DNA from: Paracoccaceae bacterium | Lineage (GTDB): Bacteria; Pseudomonadota; Alphaproteobacteria; Rhodobacterales; Rhodobacteraceae | Reading direction: 5' to 3' | Length of the DNA stretch: 8,279 nt | NCBI GenBank assembly: GCA_007134405.1 | Contig: SLKW01000455.1 | Location: 1 to 8,279, forward strand | Shown here: positions 1 through 6,051 of the stretch, piece after piece | How the letters are laid out: each line of letters starts with the position of its first letter | Numbering within the stretch: position 1 is the stretch's first letter | Translations under genes and position numbers: made by a program | Notes under the pieces: model-generated | Databases searched by the model: none | Seen by the model: the letters and a program-made list of their open reading frames with translations, nothing else | Told to the model about the DNA's origin: nothing

Positions 1-59
1 ACCCGCACCAGCGCGACCTTGCCCGCGAAATCCATCGCCTCCAGCGTCTTCCAGCTCAT
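1..59 (-). CDS. pgk: Phosphoglycerate kinase, N-terminal fragment (cut by window edge)
   Basis: Only the first 19 complete codons are inside the window, reading leftwards from ATG at 59-57: MSWKTLEAMDFAGKVALVRV (the last residue from a partial codon). This matches the conserved N-terminus of phosphoglycerate kinase (typically M-x-W-K-T-L-D-D-M-D-x-x-G-K-x-V-L-V-R-V followed by D-x-N-V-P), which transfers the phosphoryl group from 1,3-bisphosphoglycerate to ADP in cytosolic glycolysis. A strong Shine-Dalgarno, GGGAGG, lies about 5 nt before the ATG (around 65-70) and fixes the start. The gene is divergent from the secreted HExxH protein gene and has a candidate promoter at 87-115. The call rests on a short stretch, but the pattern is distinctive. 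Confidence 0.85.
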   Translation of the reverse strand, partial: MSWKTLEAMDFAGKVALVR

Positions 60-86
60 GCTCGCCTCCCGTTGATGTCGCGCCGA

Positions 87-115
87 GTTCTTGCGGCAGG
101 AGGCGGGCCTGTCAA
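87..115 (-). promoter_or_regulatory. Candidate sigma-70 promoter for pgk
   Basis: Read on the minus strand, a perfect -35 hexamer TTGACA (115-110) is followed after 17 nt by AAGAAC (92-87), a weak -10 matching TATAAT at three positions. Transcription would start near 80, leaving a leader of about 20 nt that contains the pgk Shine-Dalgarno. A strong -35 with a degenerate -10 is common in GC-rich alphaproteobacteria. Not experimentally known. Confidence 0.4.
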
Positions 116-147
116 CCGCCGTGGCATCCCGGCCGGGCGGAAGCCGC

Positions 148-175
148 TTGCGTTGCCGCGGCGCGGCGTTATTTT
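148..175 (+). promoter_or_regulatory. Weak promoter candidate ending near the start codon of the zincin-like gene
   Basis: TTGCGT (148-153) and TATTTT (170-175) are separated by 16 nt and sit in the only AT-rich patch of the pgk divergent region. The predicted transcription start is about 182, within 2 nt of the ATG at 184, which would make the mRNA leaderless or nearly so. This fits the absence of any purine-rich Shine-Dalgarno before that ATG. Neither hexamer is a close consensus match, so the call is tentative. Confidence 0.2.
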
Positions 176-183
176 CTTTCGTC

Positions 184-951
184 ATGCGCAGAATCGCGGC
201 TCTGATCCTTTTATTGCTGCCGGCGGTCGCGCGCGCCGATCCCGTCTGCCTGCCCCCGCCCTATCTTCATGCGCAAAGCGAGGACGAGCACTACCTTGCC
301 GGGCTGGTCGCCGAACTGCGCCCGACGCTTGCGCGCCATGCGTCCCTGATCGCCGCGCTGGAGGAATTGGGCCCGGAGCTGTGCCTGGCCGAGGTGATGA
401 GCGGCGCGGAAGGCTATTTCGATCCGGCGGCGATGCGGATCGTGCTCGCGCGCGGGCATACCCCGTTCCTGCACCAGGCGATCTTCCTGCACGAATTGCG
501 GCATCTCGATCAGTTTTCCCGCGGCTTCTGCCCGGACGACGCGCTGATGCAGGCCGACCATGTCCGCGCCGTCTACGCGATGGAGGCCGACGCAAGCGCG
601 ATCTCGCTGCTTCTGGCGTGGGAGCGGCTGATGGAGGGCGAGGCGGGTGTGTGGGAGGCGATGCTCAACTGGCCCTCGCAAGCCGATATCGCGGCCGAAA
701 TGGCGCGGGAGTTCTTCCGCACGGGCTATGCCACGGCGATGGCGGCGACGGCCTTCACGCAATGGTACGCTTCCGAGACGCGGCGCGAGCGGTACTATGT
801 CGCCTCGTGCAGCGCCTATCTCGAACGCCGCGAAGGCGCCCAGTCACTGCCCGCCACCGGCACCCTCCCCGAGGATTTCCTGGACCGGCTGTGCCGGCTG
901 CCCGATGGCGTCCGCTACCCGTGCATCGAACGCGAGAGGGGGCGGCGCTGA
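184..951 (+). CDS. Secreted HExxH protein, DUF6782-like putative metallopeptidase
   Basis: A 255-residue protein. Residues 1-18 form a signal peptide: charged MRR, a Leu/Ile-rich core and an A-R-A cleavage site before D19, so it is probably exported to the periplasm. A zinc-protease-type motif, HELRH, lies at 103-107 within FLHELRHLDQ. Glu134 in YAMEADA, about 27 residues downstream, is a plausible third zinc ligand or helper, as in gluzincins. Six cysteines (22, 67, 116, 209, 237, 247) lie in the mature chain and could form three disulfides, consistent with an oxidising compartment. It resembles the DUF6782 putative metallopeptidase family of alphaproteobacteria, recalled rather than searched. 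The ATG at 184 was chosen because it opens the signal peptide; an upstream TTG at 91 would bury it. No clear Shine-Dalgarno is present. Substrate unknown. Divergent from pgk; 73 nt before the first PPIase gene. Confidence 0.75.
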   Translation: MRRIAALILLLLPAVARADPVCLPPPYLHAQSEDEHYLAGLVAELRPTLARHASLIAALEELGPELCLAEVMSGAEGYFDPAAMRIVLARGHTPFLHQAIFLHELRHLDQFSRGFCPDDALMQADHVRAVYAMEADASAISLLLAWERLMEGEAGVWEAMLNWPSQADIAAEMAREFFRTGYATAMAATAFTQWYASETRRERYYVASCSAYLERREGAQSLPATGTLPEDFLDRLCRLPDGVRYPCIERERGRR

Positions 952-1024
952 GCCGCGGCGGCGGGGGCTTTCCCTTGCGCCGCGGGATCGGTAGTTTCGC
1001 GCAAAGCAAACGGAAGGATTACCG

Positions 1025-1531
1025 ATGGCCGAGATCAAGGACCCCGAAAACACGATCCTGATGGAGCTGAGAGACGGCACCGTGGTGATCGAGCTTCTGC
1101 CCGACATCGCCCCCAAGCATGTGGAGCGGATGAAGGAACTTGCCCGCGCCGGCGCCTACGACAACGTCGTCTTCCATCGCGTGATCGAGGGGTTCATGGC
1201 GCAGACCGGCGACGTCGCCAACGGCAATGCCGAGAAGGATTTCAACCTCCGTCGCGCCGGGACCGGCTCGTCGGACCTGCCCGACCTGCCGGCCGAATTC
1301 TCCACCGTCCCGCACGACCGGGGCACGCTGGGCGCGGCGCGCTCGCAGAACCCGAACAGCGCCAACAGCCAGTTCTTCATCAATTTCAAGGACAACCATT
1401 TCCTGAACCGGCAATACACGGTCTACGGCCGGGTGATTTCGGGGATGGAGCATGTCGATTCGATCACCCGCGGCGAGCCGCCCGCGAACCCCGACCGGAT
1501 GATTTCGGTCAAGGTGGCCGCCGATGCGTGA
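1025..1531 (+). CDS. Cytosolic cyclophilin-type peptidyl-prolyl cis-trans isomerase
   Basis: A 168-residue single-domain cyclophilin that catalyses cis-trans isomerisation of X-Pro bonds during protein folding. It has no signal peptide, so it is predicted cytosolic. The core signature [14 protein letters not shown] spans 50-63; Arg52 corresponds to the catalytic Arg55 of human CypA, with Phe57, Met58 and Gln60 also conserved. The second signature NSANSQFFI is at 111-119. The cyclosporin-contact Trp of CypA is Phe126 here, as in bacterial PpiA/PpiB, so low cyclosporin sensitivity is expected. AAGGA (1014-1018) lies 6 nt before the ATG. The 3' end overlaps the next gene, a second cyclophilin, by 8 nt (ATGCGTGA), so the two are very probably co-transcribed and translationally coupled. 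It corresponds in type to E. coli PpiB. Confidence 0.93.
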   Translation: MAEIKDPENTILMELRDGTVVIELLPDIAPKHVERMKELARAGAYDNVVFHRVIEGFMAQTGDVANGNAEKDFNLRRAGTGSSDLPDLPAEFSTVPHDRGTLGAARSQNPNSANSQFFINFKDNHFLNRQYTVYGRVISGMEHVDSITRGEPPANPDRMISVKVAADA

Positions 1532-2132
1532 CAAGCTGATCTTCGCGGGCCTCTTCGGGCTGGGCTTCGCCATCCTCGGCGCGATCTGGCTGCAGACCAC
1601 GGCCAGCATCGCCCAGACCACCCCGCCCGAGGATGCGCCGGTTCTGGAAATCACCGTCGCGGGCGAGGCCGAGGGAACGATCCGCATCGCCCTGCGCCCC
1701 GACCTGGCGCCGCAGCATGTCGAGCGCGTGGTCGAACTGGCCGAATCGGGTGCCTATGACGGCGTGGTGTTTCACCGCGTGATCGAGGGTTTCATGGCGC
1801 AGACCGGCGACGTGCAGTTCGGCCGCGCCGACGGCGACACTTCGCGCGCGGGCATGGGCGGGTCGGACCTGCCGGACCTGCCGGCCGAATTCACCGACGA
1901 GCCTTTCGCCCGCGGCACGATGGGCATGGCCCGTTCGCAGCAGCCCGACAGCGCCAACAGCCAGTTCTTCCTGATGTTCGCGCCGGCCCCGCATCTGAAC
2001 GGCCAGTACACAGTGCTGGGTCAGATCACCGAAGGGTTCGACGTGCTCGATGCGATCAAGCGCGGTCGCGGGCCGAACGGCGCGGTGCTGGGCGAGCCCG
2101 ACGTCATGGAGCGCGTGCGCGTTCTCGACTGA
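1524..2132 (+). CDS. Exported or membrane-anchored cyclophilin-type peptidyl-prolyl isomerase
   Basis: A 202-residue cyclophilin. Residues 4-22 are a hydrophobic helix ([19 protein letters not shown]) followed by a possible cleavage site A-S-I-A|Q at 30, so the catalytic domain should sit in the periplasm, either released or held by an uncleaved anchor. The domain occupies about 40-202. [14 protein letters not shown] is at 83-96 with catalytic-type Arg85, and DSANSQFFL is at 142-150. The position of the CypA cyclosporin-contact Trp is His157. Compared with the upstream paralogue, the domain is very similar, with several nearly identical nucleotide stretches, pointing to tandem duplication followed by gain or loss of the export signal. 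Its start lies inside the upstream gene (8-nt overlap). Likely role: folding of envelope proteins, analogous to E. coli PpiA. Confidence 0.92.
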   Translation: MRDKLIFAGLFGLGFAILGAIWLQTTASIAQTTPPEDAPVLEITVAGEAEGTIRIALRPDLAPQHVERVVELAESGAYDGVVFHRVIEGFMAQTGDVQFGRADGDTSRAGMGGSDLPDLPAEFTDEPFARGTMGMARSQQPDSANSQFFLMFAPAPHLNGQYTVLGQITEGFDVLDAIKRGRGPNGAVLGEPDVMERVRVLD

Positions 2133-2150
2133 GCGCGGGGCTTTATTTCG

Positions 2151-2180
2151 TTGCCCGTTTGCGCCATAGCAGACGGGCAA
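2151..2180. other. Stem-loop between the second PPIase gene and the NDUFA12 gene
   Basis: TTGCCCGTTTG (2151-2161) pairs with CAGACGGGCAA (2170-2180) over 11 bp with one G-T mismatch (a G-U wobble in RNA), around an 8-nt loop, CGCCATAG. It starts 19 nt after the PPIase stop and ends 17 nt before the NDUFA12 ATG. No T-run follows on the plus strand, so it is not a classical intrinsic terminator. It could protect the upstream mRNA 3' end, act as a weak terminator, or influence translation of the next gene. Confidence 0.4.
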
Positions 2181-2197
2181 TTCAGGGGATAGGCGCG

Positions 2198-2572
2198 ATG
2201 AAATTCCTGCTTCGGCTACTGACCTGGTGGAATGGCCAGACCATCGGCACCCAGTTCCACACCTGGCGCCACGGCCAGCGCGTGGGCGAGGATGAGATGG
2301 GCAACATCTTCTACCAGACGGCCGACGGAAAGCGGCGCTGGGTCATCTACTCGGGCGAGGCCGAGGCAAGCCAGGTCAGCCCCGACTGGCATGGCTGGCT
2401 GCACCATACCTGGAACGAGCCGCCCACCGCCAAGCCGATTCCCCGCAAGCCCTGGGAAAAGCCCCATGTCGAGAACCTGACCGGCACACCGGGGGCCTAC
2501 CTGCCTGCCGGTTCGCTGCGCCGGCCGCAGCCGGCCGAACGGCGCGACTACGAGGCATGGACGCCGGAGTGA
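2198..2572 (+). CDS. NDUFA12 (B17.2)-type NADH:ubiquinone oxidoreductase accessory subunit
   Basis: A 124-residue protein of the NDUFA12/B17.2 family, an accessory subunit of respiratory complex I shared by mitochondria and alphaproteobacteria. Visible hallmarks are an N-terminal hydrophobic/aromatic segment [17 protein letters not shown] (3-19), then [11 protein letters not shown] (30-40), RRWVIYSG (46-53) and the DWHGWLHHT core (63-71), ending in a Pro/Trp/Arg-rich tail with PRKPWEKPH. Its length is normal for bacterial members. It should bind the peripheral arm of NADH dehydrogenase on the cytoplasmic side; the nuo genes themselves are not in this window. The ATG at 2198 is preceded by AGGGGA about 9 nt upstream, favouring it over an in-frame TTG at 2159. 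It is separated from the PPIase pair by a 65-nt gap holding a stem-loop, and mlaD follows after 58 nt. Confidence 0.92.
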   Translation: MKFLLRLLTWWNGQTIGTQFHTWRHGQRVGEDEMGNIFYQTADGKRRWVIYSGEAEASQVSPDWHGWLHHTWNEPPTAKPIPRKPWEKPHVENLTGTPGAYLPAGSLRRPQPAERRDYEAWTPE

Positions 2573-2630
2573 GCCCGCTGCCCGTGCCTATCGATTCCAT
2601 GCCCGGCGCGCCCGGCTCGGGGCGGCGCCG

Positions 2631-3101
2631 GTGACCGCCTACCGCCCTTGGGAGATGGCGCTGGGGGGGCTCGTGCTGATTGCCGCCGTCGCCTTTGCCG
2701 TCTTCGGCCTTACCACCACCGGCACCAGGCTGACCGCCGCGCCCGGCTACGCGCTTTCGGCCGAGTTCCGCTCGGCCGAGGGGGTGCGGCCGGGAACCGA
2801 GGTGCGCATGGCCGGCGTGCGCGTGGGCACGGTGACATCAATGGCGCTCGACCCCGAAACCTTCACGGCACGCGTCTCGGTGCAGATCGACCGCGCGCTG
2901 CAATTGCCCGAGGACAGCACGCTCGCGGTCTCGACCGAGGGGCTGCTGGGCGGCACGTTCCTCGAAATCCTGCCGGGCGGCGCGCCCTTCGACCTTGAAC
3001 CCGGTGGCCAGTTCGCCGACACGCAAAGCGCGGTCAGCCTGATCGCGCTCTTGCTGCGCGCCTTCACCGCCGAACCCACCCCGGCGGAGGCTTTCGAATG
3101 A
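2631..3101 (+). CDS. mlaD: MCE-domain lipid transport protein MlaD
   Basis: A 156-residue inner-membrane protein of the MCE family. MlaD forms the periplasmic hexameric ring of the Mla ABC system, which moves phospholipids between inner and outer membranes. A single N-terminal transmembrane helix (about 9-27, MALGGLVLIAAVAFAVFGL) is followed by the MCE domain (about 38-118), with GVRPGTEVRMAGVRVGTV at 51-68 and STEGLLGGTFLEILPGG at 101-117. The C-terminal tail is shorter than in E. coli MlaD (183 residues). The start is GTG at 2631; the next in-frame ATG, at 2655, would cut into the membrane helix and has GGGAG abutting it. A 25-codon ORF (2557-2634) overlaps the GTG by 4 nt and might couple translation. 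A run of seven G (2663-2669) lies in codons 11-13. No mlaE, mlaF, mlaB or mlaC is nearby. It overlaps the DUF2155 gene by 4 nt. Confidence 0.88.
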   Translation: MTAYRPWEMALGGLVLIAAVAFAVFGLTTTGTRLTAAPGYALSAEFRSAEGVRPGTEVRMAGVRVGTVTSMALDPETFTARVSVQIDRALQLPEDSTLAVSTEGLLGGTFLEILPGGAPFDLEPGGQFADTQSAVSLIALLLRAFTAEPTPAEAFE

Positions 3102-3448
3102 GCCTGCGCGCGCTGCTTCTGACGCTGGCGCTGGCCGCCCCGGCCCAGGCGCAGGACCTCGCAAGCGGCGAGACGGTCACCCTGCGCGGCCTCGACCGGA
3201 TCGCCGGCAAGTCGACCGAGCTCAGCATCCAGGCCGGATCGCATGTCGACTACGGCAGGTTGCGCATCGGTCTGCGAGAGTGCCGCTTTCCGGCCGAGGA
3301 CCCCGCCGCCGACGCGTTCGCCTTTCTTGAGATCGAGGACACGCGCAGCGGCGAGCAGATCTTCGGCGGCTGGATGATCGCCTCCGCGCCCGGTCTCAAC
3401 GCGCTCGACCATGTCCGCTACGACGTCTGGGTGATCGGCTGCCAATAG
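3098..3448 (+). CDS. DUF2155 family exported protein
   Basis: A 116-residue protein with a signal peptide (MSLRALLLTLALAAPAQA, cleavage A-Q-A|Q at 18/19), so it is periplasmic. The mature domain carries the motifs characteristic of DUF2155: LRGLDRIAGKST (29-40), LRIGLRECRFP (55-65), IFGGWMIASAPGLNALDHVRYDVWVIGC (88-115). Cys62 and Cys115 are the only cysteines in the mature part and probably form a disulfide. Molecular function is not known for this family; it is conserved in alphaproteobacteria, often beside aat and accC as here. The ATG overlaps the mlaD stop (ATGA), indicating co-translation with mlaD. Its last 31 nt overlap the 3' end of aat on the opposite strand. Confidence 0.88.
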   Translation: MSLRALLLTLALAAPAQAQDLASGETVTLRGLDRIAGKSTELSIQAGSHVDYGRLRIGLRECRFPAEDPAADAFAFLEIEDTRSGEQIFGGWMIASAPGLNALDHVRYDVWVIGCQ

Positions 3449-4068
3449 GCGCCCGAGGGCGCCTCGGGATTGACCGGCGCGAAGGCCCTTCGATGATCCG
3501 CCGCGATCGTCAGCGCCGCATCAAGCTGGCTGCGATAGACCGCGCGCGGGATCTCGATCGCCCCCAACCGCGCCAGATGCGCGGTCAGGTATTGCGTGTC
3601 GAACAGCCGGAACCCGCCGCGCGACAGCCGCGCGACCAGTTCGGCCAGCGCCAGTTTCGAGGCATCCGTGCGGCGCGAGAACTTGCTTTCGGCGAAGAAC
3701 GCGCCCCCCAGCGCCAGCCCGTAGACCCCGCCGACCAGCGCGCCGCCCGCGTCCCGGACCTCGATCGAATGGGCATGGCCCTGGGCGTGCAACTCGGTAA
3801 AGACCGCCGCGATCTCGGCGTTGATCCAGGTCTCCTCGCGGTCCGCGCAACCGGCCAGCACCGCGTCGAACGCTTGGTCGCAGGAAAATCGCCAGCCGCC
3901 GCGCCGGAAACTGCGGATGAGCGAGCGCGAGGCATGGAACCGCTCGAGTGGCAGCACGCCGCGCCAGGCTGGCTCGAACCAGTAAAGACCGGAACTGTCG
4001 GCGCTCCTGGCCATCGGAAAGATGCCCTGCGCATAGGCGCGCAGCATCAACTCGGCCGAAAGCTGCAT
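3418..4068 (-). CDS. aat: Leucyl/phenylalanyl-tRNA-protein transferase
   Basis: A 216-residue cytosolic enzyme that moves Leu or Phe from aminoacyl-tRNA to proteins with N-terminal Arg or Lys, creating N-degrons for ClpS/ClpAP. Diagnostic blocks are YWFEPAWRGVLPLERFHASRSL (29-50), ETWI (79-82), HSIEVRDAGGALVGGVYGLALG (100-121), FFAESKFSRRTDASKLAL (124-141) and FRLFDTQ (153-159). Glu127, Asp157 and Gln159 match the active-site Glu156, Asp186 and Gln188 of E. coli Aat; Trp30/Trp35 and Trp81 sit in the substrate-pocket blocks. The usual ESMF is ESKF here (Lys129). Length is at the short end for the family. It is the last gene of accB-accC-aat, starting 4 nt after the accC stop, with GAGG just upstream overlapping that stop. 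The 3' end overlaps the DUF2155 gene antisense. Confidence 0.95.
   Translation of the reverse strand: MQLSAELMLRAYAQGIFPMARSADSSGLYWFEPAWRGVLPLERFHASRSLIRSFRRGGWRFSCDQAFDAVLAGCADREETWINAEIAAVFTELHAQGHAHSIEVRDAGGALVGGVYGLALGGAFFAESKFSRRTDASKLALAELVARLSRGGFRLFDTQYLTAHLARLGAIEIPRAVYRSQLDAALTIAADHRRAFAPVNPEAPSGAYWQPITQTS
3448..3468. other. Overlapping GC hairpins at the DUF2155/aat convergent junction
   Basis: Immediately after the DUF2155 stop, and inside the aat 3' coding region, two inverted repeats share arms. One is GGCGCCCGAGGGCGCC (3448-3463, 6 bp around a 4-nt loop). The other is CCCGAGG-GCG-CCTCGGG (3452-3468, 7 bp, 3-nt loop). They cannot form together. Either could stall or end transcription from the left, but no T-run follows in either direction, so a conventional intrinsic terminator is not supported. 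Confidence 0.3.
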
Positions 4069-4072
4069 GGCC

Positions 4073-5419
4073 TCAGCGCTGCGGGTTTGCCAGATACGTT
4101 TCGAGCCAGTGGATCGTGTAGTCGCCGCGCTGGATCTCTTCCTGCTCCAGAAGATCGACGAAAAGCGGCGTGGTCGTGTCGATCCCGTCGATGATCAACT
4201 CGCCCAGCGCCCGGCGCAGCCGCGACAGCGCTTCGGGCCGGTCGCGGCCGTGCACGATCAGCTTGGCCACCAGGCTGTCGTAATAGGGCGGGATGCGGTA
4301 GCCGGCGTAAAGCGCCGAATCCATCCGCACGCCCAGCCCCCCCGGCGCATGAAACGTGTTCACCATCCCCGGACAGGGCGAGAAGTTCGGCAGCTTCTCG
4401 GCGTTGATGCGCACTTCGATCGCGTGGCCGTTGATGCGCAGATCGTCCTGCGAGAACGATAGCGGCTCGCCCGCCGCGACGCGGATCTGCTCGCGCACCA
4501 GATCGACGTTGAAGATCGCCTCGGTCACCGGATGCTCGACCTGAAGCCGCGTGTTCATCTCGATGAAGTAGAACTCGCCGTCCTCGTAGAGAAACTCGAT
4601 GGTGCCGGCGCCGGCGTAGCCGATCTTCGCCACCGCCTCGGCGCAGGTGCGGCCGATCTCGGCCCGCTGTTCGGGCGTGATGGAGGGGCCCGGCGCCTCT
4701 TCCAGCACCTTCTGGTGCCGCCGCTGGAGCGAGCAGTCACGCTCGCCCAGATGCACGGCGTGCCCCTTGCCGTCGCCGAAGACCTGGATCTCGATATGCC
4801 GGGGCTTGCCCAGGTACTTCTCGATATAGACCTCGTCGTTGCCGAAGGCGGCCTTGGCCTCGCGCCGGGCGCCGCCGAAGGCATGCTCCAGCGCCGCTGC
4901 GTCGCGCGCCAGCTTCATGCCGCGCCCGCCGCCGCCGGCGGTGGCCTTGACGATGACGGGATAGCCGATCTCCTCGGCGACCCGGCGGGCGGTTTCCAGA
5001 TCGGGCACCCCGCCGTCCGATCCCGGCACGCAGGGCACGCCCAGGGCCTTCATCGTCTCCTTGGCGGTGATCTTGTCGCCCATGATGCGGATGTGTTCGG
5101 CGCGCGGGCCGATGAAGGTCAGCCCGTGATCCTCGACCACCTGCACGAAGGCGGCGTTCTCCGACAGGAACCCGTAGCCCGGATGGATCGCCTCGGCCCC
5201 CGTGATCTCGCAGGCCGAGATGATGCCGGGCACGCTCAGATAGCTCTCGGACGAGGGCGCCGGGCCGATGCAGATCGCCTCGTCGGCCATGCGCACGTGC
5301 ATCGCGTCGGCATCGGCGGTCGAATGCACCGCGACCGAGGCGATGCCCATTTCGCGGCAGGCGCGCACGACTCGCAGCGCGATCTCGCCGCGATTGGCGA
5401 TGAGGATCTTGGAAAACAT
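4073..5419 (-). CDS. accC: Acetyl-CoA carboxylase, biotin carboxylase subunit
   Basis: A 448-residue biotin carboxylase, full length for the family (E. coli AccC is 449). It uses ATP and bicarbonate to carboxylate the biotin on AccB, the first half-reaction of malonyl-CoA synthesis. The N-terminal domain opens with [20 protein letters not shown] and contains [10 protein letters not shown] (79-88). The ATP-grasp domain has Lys116, the glycine loop [12 protein letters not shown] (158-169), HIEIQVFGD (208-216), [20 protein letters not shown] (227-246) and [14 protein letters not shown] (287-300). Residues matching E. coli catalytic or ligand positions are present: Lys116, Lys158, His208, Lys237, Glu275, Glu287, Asn289, Arg291, Glu295 and Arg337. 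The C-terminal domain is intact. It lies 8 nt downstream of accB and 4 nt upstream of aat, so it is operonic. AccA and AccD, the carboxyltransferase, are not encoded here. Confidence 0.98.
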   Translation of the reverse strand: MFSKILIANRGEIALRVVRACREMGIASVAVHSTADADAMHVRMADEAICIGPAPSSESYLSVPGIISACEITGAEAIHPGYGFLSENAAFVQVVEDHGLTFIGPRAEHIRIMGDKITAKETMKALGVPCVPGSDGGVPDLETARRVAEEIGYPVIVKATAGGGGRGMKLARDAAALEHAFGGARREAKAAFGNDEVYIEKYLGKPRHIEIQVFGDGKGHAVHLGERDCSLQRRHQKVLEEAPGPSITPEQRAEIGRTCAEAVAKIGYAGAGTIEFLYEDGEFYFIEMNTRLQVEHPVTEAIFNVDLVREQIRVAAGEPLSFSQDDLRINGHAIEVRINAEKLPNFSPCPGMVNTFHAPGGLGVRMDSALYAGYRIPPYYDSLVAKLIVHGRDRPEALSRLRRALGELIIDGIDTTTPLFVDLLEQEEIQRGDYTIHWLETYLANPQR

Positions 5420-5427
5420 CCCGCGCC

Positions 5428-5931
5428 CTATTCGATGATCATCAGCGGCGCGCCGTATTCCACGGGCGTGCCGTCGGCGACGAGGATGCGTTTGACGGTC
5501 CCCGAATGCGGCGCGGGGATATGGTTCATCGTCTTCATCGCCTCGATGATCATCAGCGTCTGCCCGGCCGAAACCTGATCGCCGACCGAAACGAAGGCGT
5601 CCGTCCCCGGCTCGGGCGAGAGATAGGCGGTGCCCACCATCGGCGAGGTGACGGCGCCGGGATGCTCGGCCGGGTCGGCGGGCAGCTTGGCGGTTGCGTG
5701 CCCGTCCGTCGGGGGCGCGCTCTGCGGCGCGGGCGCGGCCGGCGCCGGCGCGGGGGGCGCGTAGCTGACCATCTGCGGGGCGGCTTGCGCATGTTTCGAA
5801 ACCTTCACGTTCAGCGTGTCGGCCTCGCCATATTCGCGCTTGACGGCGATTTCGGTCAGTTCATTGTCGTTCAGCAACTCGGCGAGCGCCTTGATGAAGG
5901 CCACGTCGGCTGCGATGCGATCTGTGGTCAT
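5428..5931 (-). CDS. accB: Acetyl-CoA carboxylase, biotin carboxyl carrier protein
   Basis: A 167-residue BCCP subunit. The N-terminal region ([21 protein letters not shown], 8-28) is the conserved helical segment; a Pro/Ala-rich flexible linker follows (about 56-76). The biotinyl domain covers about 92-167 with the 'thumb' type sequence [14 protein letters not shown] (96-109) and the biotinylation motif EAMKTMNH (130-137), biotin on Lys133. It is first in the operon with accC and aat. Start choice: ATG 5931 has GAGGAT with a 4-nt gap and gives the usual N-terminal length. An in-frame ATG at 5961 has a stronger GGAGG (5-nt gap) and would add [11 protein letters not shown] prefer 5931 by family length, but 5961 is a real alternative. 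aroQ, which commonly precedes accB in bacteria, is absent; an HTH regulator is divergent instead. Confidence 0.95.
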   Translation of the reverse strand: MTTDRIAADVAFIKALAELLNDNELTEIAVKREYGEADTLNVKVSKHAQAAPQMVSYAPPAPAPAAPAPQSAPPTDGHATAKLPADPAEHPGAVTSPMVGTAYLSPEPGTDAFVSVGDQVSAGQTLMIIEAMKTMNHIPAPHSGTVKRILVADGTPVEYGAPLMIIE

Positions 5932-5989
5932 TGCGATCCTCGACTGTCTGTCGGGCGCCATCGCCGCCTCCGGGCCCCCGATCGGCGGC

Positions 5990-6018
5990 CTTATAAAGGA
6001 GCGGGCAGGGCCTGAAAA
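5990..6018 (-). promoter_or_regulatory. Candidate promoter for the accB-accC-aat operon
   Basis: On the minus strand, TTTTCA (6018-6013, 4 of 6 to TTGACA) and TATAAG (5995-5990, 5 of 6 to TATAAT) are separated by exactly 17 nt. Transcription would begin near 5983, giving a leader of about 50 nt to the 5931 start or about 20 nt to the 5961 start. The -10 sits in the interrupted palindrome CCTTATAAAGG (5989-5999), which could be an operator. A second possible promoter lies further upstream: TTTACA (6049-6044) and TATGAC (6025-6020), spacing 18. Confidence 0.45.
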
Positions 6019-6051
6019 GGTCATAACTGCGCGAGACTCCACCTGTAAAGA

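Noticed and set aside
953..985. Inverted repeat CCGCGGCG...CGCCGCGG after the zincin-like gene as a terminator
   Set aside because: The 8-bp stem is perfect, but the loop is 17 nt and no T-run follows; GC-rich repeats of this size arise easily by chance here. It may still form in RNA.
994..1004. TTTCGCGCAAA before the first PPIase as a regulator site
   Set aside because: It is only a partial match to a TTTGC-N-GCAAA-like pattern, and nothing links a fatty-acyl regulator to this gene.
72..1061. 329-residue plus-strand frame over the zincin-like gene
   Set aside because: Arg/Ala/Gly-rich out-of-frame translation; the frame starting at 184 has a signal peptide, HELRH and conserved cysteines.
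4532..5578. Plus-strand 348-residue open frame opposite accC/accB
   Set aside because: It mirrors the accC coding sequence, including antisense of its ATP-grasp motifs, and has no domain of its own.
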